Positions 34,866 through 51,800 of a stretch of 64,000 bases of DNA are shown here, one piece after another. Origin of the DNA: Neurospora crassa OR74A (taxonomy: Eukaryota > Ascomycota > Sordariomycetes > Sordariales > Sordariaceae); assembly GCF_000182925.2 (NCBI RefSeq), contig NC_026505.1, positions 3,596,001 to 3,660,000 on the forward strand, read 5' to 3'. Within the stretch, counting starts at the first letter, position 1; the number at the start of each line of letters is the position of its first letter. The translations under genes and the position numbers were made by a program. Below the pieces are notes generated by a model that ran no database searches, was not told where the DNA came from, and saw nothing but the letters and a program-made list of their open reading frames with translations.

Positions 34866-37800
34866 TCAAAGATAGATGTCCCCACCAACGCCGTCAACCC
34901 ACCTCTGCCACGCTTGTTCATATGCATCCTCCAAGTCCCTGACCCATCTCCGCGTATCAAACAACGCGCAAGTCCACTTGCTCTCCCACAGCAATTTCCT
35001 CAGCTCGGCGAGTCTTCCGACCGGTTTACCATAGTAACTAGCTCTGTAACCGCCGTGACCACCACCAGCACCACCAGCACCATTATACCCTGGCATAGAA
35101 AACCCATCCACAACCAACTCGTACGTCAACCCATTCGCCAGCTTGATAGCCCTGTTCTCGTATTCATAATCATCGCCAGCAATCAGATCCTCAGCCGCCT
35201 GTCTTCCCGCCTCGCTCTTCGGCAACGCTCCCTTGAGAATCGACGCCGCCATACGCGAACACATCTTGTACTCATACCGTGGCAGGGTCAGCAGCGGTGT
35301 ACTCGACCACAGGACGTCGGCGGCCGTCGTATGTGCGTTGCACTCGGGTGTGTCGAGGAAGAGGTCGCACACGCGGGCACGGGCGATGTGCTGCTGCTTG
35401 GGAGCCACGTCGGTAAAGATGATGCGGCTGGCAACTTCCTCACCTGCCCAGAGCTTTGCTGTCCGGCGGAGGTTGTTTTCGCCGAGCTCGGGGAACCGCA
35501 GAAGCCACAAGACAGCTTTGGGAACATGTGCTAGTATGCGAAGCCAGGTTCGAAACGTGGTAGGATCGATCTGTTGTACAAGGACGTTAGTCAGCGGAGC
35601 TGCACATGCAATTCCTTGAAAAAAATTGAGGAAACGTACCTTGTAGAGTTGGTTGAAGTTACCGAGGATGATCCTGTCGTCTGGGAGGTTGGGAAACAGC
35701 ATCTTGCGCATATTCCATCGCCTCCTCTGTTCCTCTTCCCACGTCATCCCTCTCTCATCCGAACCATCGGCAGACTGTTTGTGATCGCAGCAAAAGAATG
35801 TGTCCTTGCAATATATGAGATTCTCCGAGTATACCCAATCGTCGGCCTCGGCATCAGCTTCATCGCGGAATACATCCTCCAGACTTAGGTTGTCACGGTG
35901 TGGACGCAATGTTGATGGTGGCACTGACGTCGTATCTGCGAGCAGATAGTCGCACCATTCAGCCCCCAGTGTCCCTGCAAATCCCATAAAGGCCATTTGG
36001 ATCGGTGCAGGTCGTGCTGCGAAGACCTCGTTGCGAGCACCTCTGGTATAGCCGTTAAGATTCACCAGGATATGAATTCCATCTGCAACAATCTGCTGTA
36101 CCAGCCGGTCGGATGACCAGGTGCTCACATCTTGGAAAACTGGTGCCTCGCGCTCGATTTGTTGGCGGTGAATCGACTTATCGCTGGCCGTAGTCGCATA
36201 ACAGAAAGCCCTCACCCGTGTCTTGTCGTGGAATCCAAAGACAGATTGCATCAAGTGTGCCAAAGGATGGTTGTTGAAATCGGAAGATATATAGCCTATG
36301 TTGAGTTGTGGACTTGGTGGTTTCGGAGGTTCATATACCGTGGCGGGGATCCAGGAAGATCTGAGGGTGGAACACGAGATCCTAAGCGCATTCCTCTGAG
36401 AGATCATTCGGACATCCTTGGCTGTGAGAGGACATGTAAAGGTGTGGAATGGTAGGACTGTTGGCGCGGTTGGAACCGTGAGAGTGCCGGGAACCCTTGG
36501 CCGAGCGTATCCAGAAGCCGACTCTTGGCCGTTGATGTACCTGTCACGATACCAACGCCGCACGGTAGCTTTTGTAGCTCGTTCGATCAGCCGTAACACC
36601 CGGGAACCTTCCCATGGTTTACCAGACCATTTCCGCAACTCCGCATCCAGGTCCAGTGTACCATCAGCGATGGCAGCCTTGGCAGTCTTGAGATAAGCCA
36701 TCAACTGCATAGCGGATTGTTCTTGCAAGACACCGCAACCCCAGGCAGACGCTTCCCTCAGCTGCTGGGCAACAATGTCAACCACGCGCTGCATGAGGCC
36801 GCTTCCCCTACCCTGTTTCGTTACGTCTTCTAGCATTCCATCTTCACCAACATGCCACCGATCGTACCTGCCATTGGCAAGCAGGACTCCGCCACGGCCC
36901 CGCCAGTCACACACCGAGTTGAGAGCAGTAGAAAGTCCACAGACTGCTTCAGCGAAATCCGGGTTAGAGGTTACGGCCCGCTTGTAGTAGATGATGGCGT
37001 CGTTAGTGCGACCCCTATCCTTGACCGCATTTGCAAGATTTGTTAAGGCAATGTCAAAAGTGCCATCACAAGCCACTGCCTTCTCGTACATGGAGATGGC
37101 TAGATCGAGTTGGCCGATATCCTTAAGGAGACTGCCCAGGTTCGTATGAAGATGTACATGCTTCGGATCCAACGTGAGCCCGTACTGGTAATAAGCCAGC
37201 GCTAAAGCAAGCCCACTCCCAGGTACAATTCCAGGAATCGGTGCCGCCACAGAGGCATCTGGGACAGACACCTGTTGTGATGCCGTGAGTTGGACGCTCG
37301 CAAGAAGAATCCCCACGTTATTAGCTGTGGATGGACTTTCCTGGAGAGAAAGAGACAAGTAGTAAAGGGCCAGAATATCACCAACACTGGGTGATTGCTG
37401 TGGGACGCCTGTACCAGAACCTCCATTGGACATGGCATCTTGCAAGATTTTGGCCAGTGAAAGCAGAGCGTTGCTTGTCGTTGATACGGCCGACCTCCTC
37501 TGACTACTCGATACAACGTATTGAAGCCCAGGGAGATGCCCACCGCTAGCCGCAAAAACGAGCTTAGCGGTGTGTTTTGCTCTCTCAGGAGGGAGCAATA
37601 GCGGTGCAGATAGATTCTTTCTCGTCGGATTCTGCAGCGATACCATCCCGCCATTCCCTGGGTTGAGGACACTCTGTATCAGGCGGATGAGTGACTGGAG
37701 TCCCTTGACCTGTCTTCCGGCACTAACTAAAACAGCCTCCTCGAAAGCTTTGGATGCGCCATCTATGTTCTTCAGAGAGTAGAGGATGTTCCCTTTGGCA

Positions 37801-39902
37801 TGGATAATGCTGATCATCCGCCCATTCTCGCTCCCAGGAATAGCATAACCACTCGAACCAAAGCCCGGTTGCCTGCTGTTCTCCGCAGTGAAGGCAAAGA
37901 ATGTTTCGGGGCTATCGGTTTTATCCCCATCATGCAGAAACGGGTCAGGGCTAGGTTCTCTGATGGTTGCCGTCGATGTTGTGTCTGTTTCGCTCCCAGT
38001 GTCACTGACTTGATCATGCGCTGAACCAGGACTGGACATCCTCAAAGAGCGCTGAACGAAGTCGATCACCTTGACCGCTTCTGGACTCTTATGCCTATAG
38101 ATTAGCATATTCACCAAGCTCTCCACCGCCTCCAAATAGCTCGGTCGTTTCTTCACGGCTTGCATCCAGTGGTGCTCGGCTTCATCAGGTCTGTTCATGG
38201 AGTAAAGTGTTGCTGCCATGTGGGAAATGGCTTCAACATGGCTTTCGTCAATGCTGAGCACCCGTCTAAACCACTCTAGTGCCTGATCGTAACGCTCGAG
38301 AGCGTAATGAAGGCACCCACCAAGCAACATACCATCCACCCACTTCCACCCACTCTGCTCACACAGGTTTGACAACACATCCAAGGCAGTCTTTGCTGCA
38401 CCAATGGGCGAGTTGAGCTCAAATGAACGCTTAGGCAGCTTGGCCTGATAATAGTGCCCTTGTGAGCCAGGCTTTAGATGGCTGTTGACGTTCTCAAGAT
38501 AAAGTGAGTGAAGATTAGAGTGGCCGGACGTATAACTCAAAGGCCGTGAGGCAGCGTCATTTTGGTTCGAGTGCTGGGGGTGGCCATCGGTTGCGCCTGG
38601 ACGCGTGGAAGGGGCGGAGAATTGGGAAATAGAAAAAGTAAGTGTCCTGGGCGGTCTTGGATAGGCAATCCGATGCCCACTTCCAGGCTTAGTCGGTTCG
38701 CAACGATGTAGATGATTCAAATACAGGACTAGATCGTTATATGTCTTGTGGGCTAAATGTAATGCCCGATCTTTGAAGTGAACTGGCGACGAGGGCTCCC
38801 CCATGCCTTGTTGAAGACTCCCGCCTGGTTTTGAGTTCATATACTGATTGTTACCGCCGACATATGTGGCATGTGGCGTGAAATGTGCCTGACCATAGCG
38901 TGAGAAGCCATCGTCAAGGGGGTAGGCTGAGAATGGCAACCTGAGCGAATGTGCGTGACCCGGCCCATAGACTTGAGGAAGACACTGCTGGATAGCCGAG
39001 TTCGGTGGAACGAAAGCACTGTCAACGACCGCACCTGTTTGCGTGTAATGGTTCCCTAGATTGAATGAGTTTCGAAAGTCAGGATAGACACCTTCTCTGT
39101 GCACCGCAGGTTGTGAGAGCGCCGCGGGACTGTACACTCCTGGAGTCATGGACTGGGCGTGATAGCCAGGCCCCAGAAGTGGTTGCAGATTGGACACGGT
39201 ATGATGACCAAACTGGGGGATGGGCAGCGCAAGGAGGTTACAATCTGCTGCACCAAAACCTTGCCCCACGTTTGATGGACCAGCTCCCCAGCCCAGCGGT
39301 GTCACGGAGCCCGACTTGAGCGAAAGTGTCTCGGTAGCCGAAGCGAGGCTTCCTGAGGTCAGTGGGGCAGGATACGGCCAAGAACCGGCGGGTACGGAAT
39401 GCTGAAGATTGCTTGACGTAGATGAGCCAGAGAGCCCCTGATCGACAGTGCTGGGAAAGAGCCTTGATGGGCGCGGAAGGGCCATCTGCTTCAAGGGAGG
39501 TGGCCCGGATGCCAGGTGTGTCAGTGAGCCATCGTAACCATTATCAATAGTTCCTCTCGGAGTTTTCCGTCGAAGTGAGTGTTCGGCGCTGTGGTCTGGT
39601 CCGTGGGGTCGGTGAAAGGTGGTCGTGATGCGATGCAAGGCCGGCTGGGTGCGGCGAGAAGGGAACAACCGGGGTGTCACGTTCAAGTTGCTGACATGAT
39701 GGTCATGGAGGTTCGACGGCGGTTGGTGGCTTTGTTGGTGGCCTGGTTGATGCCCCTCTTGGTAGTGCGAAAAGCCCTGATGGTAAGTGAAGTAGTCTTG
39801 TCCGTGCGAGGGCCCATGGCCATGCCCAGGTTGTGCTTGAAAGGAGGCGCGATGGTTGAACGATGGCGGCACCATATGGTGCATCTGGACCAGATGTGTC
39901 AT
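34866..39902 (-). CDS. Large TPR O-GlcNAc-transferase-like protein (OGT/SPINDLY type, GT41)
   Basis: The frame runs upstream to a TTG at 39929; the first ATG is at 39902. Coding exons are 35640-39902 and 34866-35570, giving 1655 aa. The 69-nt intron (35571-35639) has donor GTACGT, branch CTGACTAAC and acceptor ACAG. About 500 residues of His/Gln/Ser/Pro-rich disordered sequence come first, then TPR-like repeats (about 500-620 and 890-985, e.g. HTNLGSLLKDIGQLDLAISM). The glycosyltransferase 41 domain starts near 1200: GYISSDFNNHPLAHLMQSVF, GIHILVNLNGYTRGARNE and NFNQLYK ending at Lys1421, then IDPTTFRTW and HTTAADVLWSSTPLLTLP. In human OGT the equivalent Lys of FNQLYKIDP binds UDP. The family glycosylates Ser/Thr of nuclear and cytosolic proteins with GlcNAc or, in SPINDLY, fucose; the sugar here is not settled. 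An acidic insert lies between the two catalytic halves. At 1655 aa it is much longer than animal OGT (about 1040). Confidence 0.92.
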   Translation of the reverse strand: MTHLVQMHHMVPPSFNHRASFQAQPGHGHGPSHGQDYFTYHQGFSHYQEGHQPGHQQSHQPPSNLHDHHVSNLNVTPRLFPSRRTQPALHRITTTFHRPHGPDHSAEHSLRRKTPRGTIDNGYDGSLTHLASGPPPLKQMALPRPSRLFPSTVDQGLSGSSTSSNLQHSVPAGSWPYPAPLTSGSLASATETLSLKSGSVTPLGWGAGPSNVGQGFGAADCNLLALPIPQFGHHTVSNLQPLLGPGYHAQSMTPGVYSPAALSQPAVHREGVYPDFRNSFNLGNHYTQTGAVVDSAFVPPNSAIQQCLPQVYGPGHAHSLRLPFSAYPLDDGFSRYGQAHFTPHATYVGGNNQYMNSKPGGSLQQGMGEPSSPVHFKDRALHLAHKTYNDLVLYLNHLHRCEPTKPGSGHRIAYPRPPRTLTFSISQFSAPSTRPGATDGHPQHSNQNDAASRPLSYTSGHSNLHSLYLENVNSHLKPGSQGHYYQAKLPKRSFELNSPIGAAKTALDVLSNLCEQSGWKWVDGMLLGGCLHYALERYDQALEWFRRVLSIDESHVEAISHMAATLYSMNRPDEAEHHWMQAVKKRPSYLEAVESLVNMLIYRHKSPEAVKVIDFVQRSLRMSSPGSAHDQVSDTGSETDTTSTATIREPSPDPFLHDGDKTDSPETFFAFTAENSRQPGFGSSGYAIPGSENGRMISIIHAKGNILYSLKNIDGASKAFEEAVLVSAGRQVKGLQSLIRLIQSVLNPGNGGMVSLQNPTRKNLSAPLLLPPERAKHTAKLVFAASGGHLPGLQYVVSSSQRRSAVSTTSNALLSLAKILQDAMSNGGSGTGVPQQSPSVGDILALYYLSLSLQESPSTANNVGILLASVQLTASQQVSVPDASVAAPIPGIVPGSGLALALAYYQYGLTLDPKHVHLHTNLGSLLKDIGQLDLAISMYEKAVACDGTFDIALTNLANAVKDRGRTNDAIIYYKRAVTSNPDFAEAVCGLSTALNSVCDWRGRGGVLLANGRYDRWHVGEDGMLEDVTKQGRGSGLMQRVVDIVAQQLREASAWGCGVLQEQSAMQLMAYLKTAKAAIADGTLDLDAELRKWSGKPWEGSRVLRLIERATKATVRRWYRDRYINGQESASGYARPRVPGTLTVPTAPTVLPFHTFTCPLTAKDVRMISQRNALRISCSTLRSSWIPATVYEPPKPPSPQLNIGYISSDFNNHPLAHLMQSVFGFHDKTRVRAFCYATTASDKSIHRQQIEREAPVFQDVSTWSSDRLVQQIVADGIHILVNLNGYTRGARNEVFAARPAPIQMAFMGFAGTLGAEWCDYLLADTTSVPPSTLRPHRDNLSLEDVFRDEADAEADDWVYSENLIYCKDTFFCCDHKQSADGSDERGMTWEEEQRRRWNMRKMLFPNLPDDRIILGNFNQLYKVRFLNFFQGIACAAPLTNVLVQQIDPTTFRTWLRILAHVPKAVLWLLRFPELGENNLRRTAKLWAGEEVASRIIFTDVAPKQQHIARARVCDLFLDTPECNAHTTAADVLWSSTPLLTLPRYEYKMCSRMAASILKGALPKSEAGRQAAEDLIAGDDYEYENRAIKLANGLTYELVVDGFSMPGYNGAGGAGGGHGGYRASYYGKPVGRLAELRKLLWESKWTCALFDTRRWVRDLEDAYEQAWQRWVDGVGGDIYL

Positions 39903-42900
39903 TGTATCATCTAGCAATGGCCAGACCAAACGCGTGTAAACCTTTGCGAAAGCTGATCAGGATTGGTAAGTAAGTTGCAAGCGCGATATCGAAGAAGATG
40001 GGAGAACGAAAAAACAAGTCCAAGGATGGGTATAGAACTCCGGGTTAAGCAGGTGATCGAATCATGGAAAACACGCGAGATCAGAAAGGAGTGACGAGAA
40101 GTTGAGCTGGCGAAGAGCTTGCCTGTCGAGTTGGATCAGGCCGAATACTTGGTTGCTCGCCGGTCAGCGCATCCTGATAATGTTGGTGATGGGGATTTAA
40201 CGAGCGGCCATCCAGCACTCGAACGTCAACGAATCCGTCGGACCAGGCGCAAGACCCGTTATCATCTGATGCTCGTGGTGATACTGAGATGGGAGTTCCT
40301 GTTCCGTTTGGCCCCAAGTCCTGTCTTCCTTCTCCTCAACTTTTCGCTTGTCAAAACTCCTGTCAAGAACGGCCCCGCACGTTTGGGGGTTTGAAGCAAA
40401 ATTCTGTGATGATCCGTGATGGCCAAATAACCAGCAATCTTGGCCAATCAACCAACCCCGATTGTCAGTTCCAGCGCCTTGCACGCTCGTAGTAGAGGCC
40501 GAGAGATACAGACAAGGATAGCGCCGAGTAAAGCGTGAGGTTCTTAACGCGAATTGACGGTCTGAGTGCGGTGCGGATATGGGTGCGGGTGCGGGGACCT
40601 TCGGCGAGCGGGAGCGAACAAATGTAAATCAGGTCTGACGGCGGCGGCGACGTCCAAAGATACGTATAAATGGAGACGGCGAGGACGGGGCTCGAACTCG
40701 GCGGGACTCCGGACTCGAATGTAGAAGTAGCGCCGGAAGGTGGAGCAATCTGGTCCGAAATCCGAACGTCTAACGCGCGTTTACTGTGTGTCGACTTGTA
40801 CTGCAGGTCACTTGCGGCCGACACTGACTGCGACCCGTTAGACAGCGAATTTCCTGCAATGTAATGTACAGCTGCTTTGGAGCGAGTACTGGAAAAGGAC
40901 CGGGTGGAGGCGATTGCAGGAGGAAGCGGTTTGAAGATCGCTTAGGTTTGTTGCAGCAGAAGAAATGTTGTTAAGGTGCAAGTTCTAGTCGGAGCTGAGA
41001 TGTCGACCGGAGCTGGTAAGAAGGACGAGTTCCCCTACACCACCTACTTACTCCACTGCATTACACTACACCACAATGGAAGATTGGAAGGACTACATGC
41101 TACGCCCGGTGTCCATGTGCCTTGTGCCGTGTCTGCCCTACCTTATACCTAGTACGCGGCAAGAGCCAACTGATGTTCGATCCAGGTCAAGCAGCCGAAA
41201 CAAAAGGCACCAAGAGCGACCAAGAGGCAGGGGGCACCAAAAGACACCGGCAGGCGGTGCACATTCGCACCTGCGGCCTGCCGACGGAACCACACGGAAC
41301 CCTCCTGCCTGGCTCGCCTGGGATGGTATCAGCCCGGGGGCCCTGTTGTTGCACCCCTGTCGCTTTCCACTTAGCGCCCCTGGGTGGGAACGAACCTGCG
41401 ACTACTGCATAGAGGGCGTGGGGGACGCTAGGTGGTAATTAGCGGGTCAGGAACGGTAACTGCGACATGTCAATTCATATGAGCACTCCGAGCGTACTAC
41501 CGGGCTGTTATGTACGCCTGTATTCCTCTCAACACTACCTCTACTATGATAGGTACCGTCGAGTTCAAATACTACCTACTAACAGGAAGATCGCCGGGTG
41601 TCCTGCAAGTATTAAATGGTCGCGATTCTTGATAGATAGGTAACCAAGGACGATAAATGCACAAGGCACACAGACATCACTACCTACGTATGTACACGCG
41701 GACAGAGTCGAAGCACCTTCACATCCTGTACCACCACCATCAATCATTTCAGCATCAGCAACGGGAAAGCCGTCACCAATAGAGCGCCATGCGAGACGTA
41801 TGCAGCCTTCCAACAGGCAGCATGGGGTGGGAAACAGGGTTGCACTCTGCATCTTGTCACTCCATCTGATTTGCCTCTCCATCGGTGGCCTCGCCCGCCC
41901 AGCAACTGCGCCCACTACCCAGAGCGATACAAGAAAAGGCATGTATCTCTCTTGCTCTCGTACAACTACATAGCACGACATGAGCAGAAGCAACCCCAAA
42001 TAACCCTACGGGCGTGAAGCCGTGAACATCGGTCCTTGATGAGACCAAAAGGGTCTTTTCTCTCTCCCCTCCAAAGCTACCCAACCCCTCCTGCCTCTGA
42101 TTGTCATCAGCACAATGCTGACCGGGAACAGGGGGTAGGTTAGGATCGAAGCAGCGGGCAAAGCTCTCACATCCTCCCAGAAACCTGCATCTTCTTCCTT
42201 CTCCCCGTCATCGACATTGGACAGGCTAGCCCATCACTTCCATCACAACGCTAGATCTTTCTCGGCACCTCGGCAGTGTGTAAATGAGCTTACCCCTTGG
42301 CGCCCTATGGCGCCCTGAATGAATATGCTGAATGGATGGAGCCATGGGAACAAAAGTCAACATGGTCGAGATGGTGCAGCACGTCTTATCACATTCGTTT
42401 CTCTTTTTCATTGCCCATTATCGGGTGACTTGGAGGGAGTCATGCTTGCTTATTCCCATTACCGCCATTGTCAGTTGAGTTGCTTTCGCCGCACCCAAAC
42501 TTGCTTCTGCTTCGCTGCTTCTTCCGATGAGATGCCTTGGGAATAAGCAGCCGCGAAAGAAACATCATCCTGTTCAAACAACCAAAAAGGCGAGCTTAGC
42601 TGTCTCAGGCCTTATGATACCCCTCCTCCCCCCACCTTTCTGGTCAGATCTTGGTGGGTTTGGCAAGAAAGGGTGGTCCGGTCACATAACCCGGACCCGG
42701 CGGTGTCCTGGGCTGCAGCCAGCCAACGGTGGCCAAGAGCCCAGGGTCCTATTCAGCGGACGCGCAACCGACATGTCACACACGTAGTATATACACGAGG
42801 CGCAGATGAAGAGCCAAGTCGGATCTTTACACAGGCGGAGAAGCTTGTGACATGAGATAACTTCGCAAGTATCCCGTTGCGGCCGCCATTTTATTTAGAC

Positions 42901-45900
42901 GAGTAACTAATCCACCTGCCATATCACCTCCTCAATCGGGTGGATCGCTGACATCGACAGGTACTTTCAATTCACGAGCACTTCCCTGAACCAGCTGAAC
43001 GGGTTCCGATCGATCAATCGCCGCTTTCACCACGATTCATCCGAAGTTGCCTGATGAGCTGGCCGTTTGAAGATGTTTAACACATGTTGACAGTCCAGGG
43101 CTCTTCATGTACTTCGCTTCTCTTTTCCGAGTTTCTTGTTTCCTGTTTGGAACATGGTAAGCTTGGGCACTTCTTCCTGCCTCACCTCTCAGGAACGTTT
43201 CGTTATACAGGGCGGACCACCGAAGCTATTAGTACGTGCCGCACACCTTTGAGACCATTCAAAATGCTGTACCATCAAAAAATTCGTACTGTAACCAGTA
43301 CTAAAGTAGCAAGCACCAAGCAGTGCAGTGTAGATAGGGCACGCCAACTTGATCTTACCTGCATAGGACGGCGATGTCTACACTCACCTGCCGACATACA
43401 TCGCTACCGAGTACTACCCATATATGGAAACAAGCTGCTGCGCACACATATGTGTATCCACACACACAATGTGTGATCCGGATTCTCACAGGTAGGTATC
43501 ACACAGCCGCAAAGCGGGCAATCGAAAACATCAGGACAAGTGGACGGTTAAGCCACTTACCCTACCGTCGCCATTGATGTCCCAAAATTTCGAGAATCTG
43601 GATTATATGTTCTCACCAGCGGTGCAGTAAAAGAGATAATGTTCCAAAACGAAACATATCGACCCACATTATATGAGGTTCATATGGACGAAGACCGAAA
43701 CGTCTTGTTCATAGACAGTGTACGAAAGAGGAAGCGTGGATAAAACAGACCAAGAGATTCTATTCCTCTGTGTCAGCAAAGGAAAAAAAAAAAAAAAATA
43801 AAAAAAAAAATAAAAAAAATTGACAGATCTTTGGCTACCTACTTATACGGATGATATTTTCAGACCTCAAAAGAAGGCCTTCATGAAAGTTGTGTGATGA
43901 TGACATCCACAAGACCGTCTCTCAGTGCTTGTCTTTTGGACGGGAATTGCCGTTGTTAACACACGCTGTTATGCATTCACTACCACCCTCACCTAGCTCT
44001 CTGCCTCTATCCTCTATCCATCCAAGTTTGAATGACACACACATTCCAAATTATCACCTTTACTACCCGTCTTTTTATCTTCCCTCCCTCTCTCCTTCCT
44101 TTCGATTAACCAAGCAACTAGAGTACAAATCACGAGCGTCCAACATCAACAAAAACCACAGCTATCTTTAACTCTTCCGATCCTTTTCCATATCGTATTA
44201 CCTACCTCTACCTACCCAAACCTTCCCTGGCCGGCCGTGTCCTAGATAGACTGCAACAAAACAACGGATGAGCGCAGCTAACTCACGTTTGCAACTAACT
44301 CTACATGGCATCACATCGCTTACTTAAGATATGCTCGCATTGCATAGCCCCCCCCCCGCCTCACCGTATGCACATTCATCAACCCGTACTTACTTAAGAT
44401 ATGCTCGCATTGCATAGCCCCCCCCGCCTCACCGTATGCACATTCATCAACCCGTACGTACATAGATACCTACTATTTAGGTGCCGGCGTCTGGGACTTT
44501 TCGAATTGGTGCCGTAGACACCACGACGAACCAATTTGATACCTCTATCAAGAAAGTGGTTGGTTGGCGGTGCGGTCAACATGGAGAGAAGAACTCCTTA
44601 TAAGAGGTAACTTTGAAAAAAAAGGAAAAATTGAGCTGAGCCCAGTTTGACAAGTCTGTGCTGATAAGAGCGTTTGATAATGGTATTGACAAACCGATTA
44701 ATGGATGTCTGACCAGTTGCAATCACTTGAGCTGAAATGGCCGGGTAAACCTTGGATCGAATTAAACGAATCGTGGTTTGCGAAAAGAGAGTAGTGTTCA
44801 TGAAAAAGTGATGTTGAAGTGCCAGCAAACAGTTACATGGGCGTGCGATGGTGTAAGCATTGGAATACTCAACTTCAACATACCTACTCCTAATTGTCAG
44901 AGGAATTGTTGGCTTCGAGATCAACACTCAATCACTTCTTGTTCCGTATTGATCAAACGGGAGTGATTTGTAAGAAGGAGACTACGGGTAGTGAGTGAAA
45001 AAGGGTGCTCAAAGGACGACAGAGAGCTTCTGAGAGTGTTGATGCCATGCCATGATCTATAGATGCTGGACAAAATAGACATGAAACAAAGTTCAGTTGG
45101 GGTGAGAGCCGCTTTATCGACGACAGAACCGACTTAAAGTGCACAGCGGCCCAACGGGACGGCACGAAGACGGGGATGGACTATGGCTATCTATCCCCTG
45201 ATATGGTTCCGAAGCTCGCGAAGACGAGCACTTCCTGTGGCAGTCTTGATGTTGAACAGAGGCCATAACATCAACCCAGCCCATCATCATAGATGTACGA
45301 CCGTCATTCCCACCGCAGCAAGATCGTATCTCATTGTCACAGCAACATACATTGGGACCGTAATTCTCCGAAACAATCTTGTATTTGTATTTTGCTATCT
45401 CGGTTTCGACATAATCGTTTGCTGAAGCAGTCATCGTGGCTGGAGTGAATCGATCGACAAGGCGACAAAGGGCGAGAGGGGAGATGTAGACCTAAATGAT
45501 GGACCTCGATCTTCCACAGCAATAGCCAACGGAACCCGTGGTGAGTAATAGGACCTTTAATCTTCCTGAATTGAAAAAAGAAAAACCGGGAGTGACCATA
45601 GAGAAGAGGTCAAACTCGGGTGAACTTCAGGGACTGCGTAGTCAGTGGGGGAGGCAGAAACACATCACACATGAAATCAAAGGGGGGCACGGATGGAGGC
45701 AATGAGTAGGGGTTCGGCGCTGCGCTTATTCCTCGAGTGTCTCGCAAACCTAGATACCAAGCCCAAGTGTCGTAATGGACGGCTGTATACAAGTGCACAC
45801 ATCAAAGAGGCGAGGAACACGACGGCTCGGCCTTCAAATCGTCTTTGGTGATCTTTGATTTGCCGTCGTTTGGCAGGCCTGATCGTAAAGCAAGCCCTGA

Positions 45901-45950
45901 ACTCCTAAACACATGCCAAGAATCCCAATTTGACCTTTTTTGGCCGACAT
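39903..45950. other. Gene-poor region upstream of OGT and downstream of RPL12
   Basis: No gene is supported in about 6 kb. The part near 39903-41000 is probably promoter and leader of the OGT-like gene. Further on there are an A-rich run (about 43783-43820), pyrimidine-rich stretches (43990-44105), a 70-bp tandem duplication (listed separately) and TACC repeats (44200-44215). Open frames up to 144 codons have no recognisable features. Confidence 0.45.
44321..44457. repeat. 70-bp tandem duplication with variable poly-C
   Basis: The unit beginning TACTTAAGATATGCTCGCAT occurs at 44321-44390 and again at 44391-44457. The copies are identical apart from the length of an internal C run (10 in the first, 8 in the second) and the final junction base. 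This is a recent duplication, with slippage at the homopolymer. Confidence 0.95.
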
Positions 45951-46827
<877 letters not shown>

Positions 46828-47400
46828 GGTGACGGCTGGTGATTGTCAAGATGCACTTGGATGGTGTTCGTGGGAAGGAGGAGACCGTACCGAGGATCCA
46901 AGACAACAACGAAATCGAAAAAATCCCAATTGTGGGATCTGGACCTGCCTGCCCTAAGATTTTGGCAGTGTGTGGCTGGTGCTTTTGGCGGGGCACTAGC
47001 CACAAAATAACCGCTTTCAGCCACAACTCAATCTAGCCCGGTTCATGGTCCGTTACTTAGCGCTGTGCTGCAACCGCTACGTTCGCCTGCCAACACCTGC
47101 CAAACTAGGCAAAACAAACCCCCTGAGTCTGATGAAGACAGAAGGCCAAGGCCTCCAGTCTGCCGCCCAGAGGATCACAACGACATCCCATCAGTGGCAA
47201 AACTCCAAATGGACCTGGAGATCATCAAACACAGCACACTGGATTTATATTAATGATGTGATCTATTTGTGTGCTCGTATAAGTCCACATAAAACTAACG
47301 CTAGACAATTCCAAAAAGGTCGTCCGCCGTTTCCGGGGCTTGCATTTAACTTCATCACTCACTTCCAGCCTCTCACTCGGCCTGTCCACTGCCCTCACAT
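46828..47400. other. RPL12 promoter / SEC23 3' flank
   Basis: 573 bp between the SEC23 stop codon and the RPL12 start, both genes on the minus strand. It must contain the RPL12 promoter and leader and the SEC23 3' UTR. No other gene is visible, and I do not assign individual promoter elements. Confidence 0.6.

Positions 47401-51800
<4,400 letters not shown>

Noticed and set aside
34903-39929. Starting the OGT-like protein at 39929
   Set aside because: That codon is TTG; the first ATG in frame is at 39902. The same correction (TTG to ATG) was made for the Pol X gene and (GTG to ATG) for the 2720 gene.
41380-41425. T-loop-like GGTTCGTTCC on the minus strand
   Set aside because: Stem halves do not pair and no acceptor or anticodon arm can be drawn.
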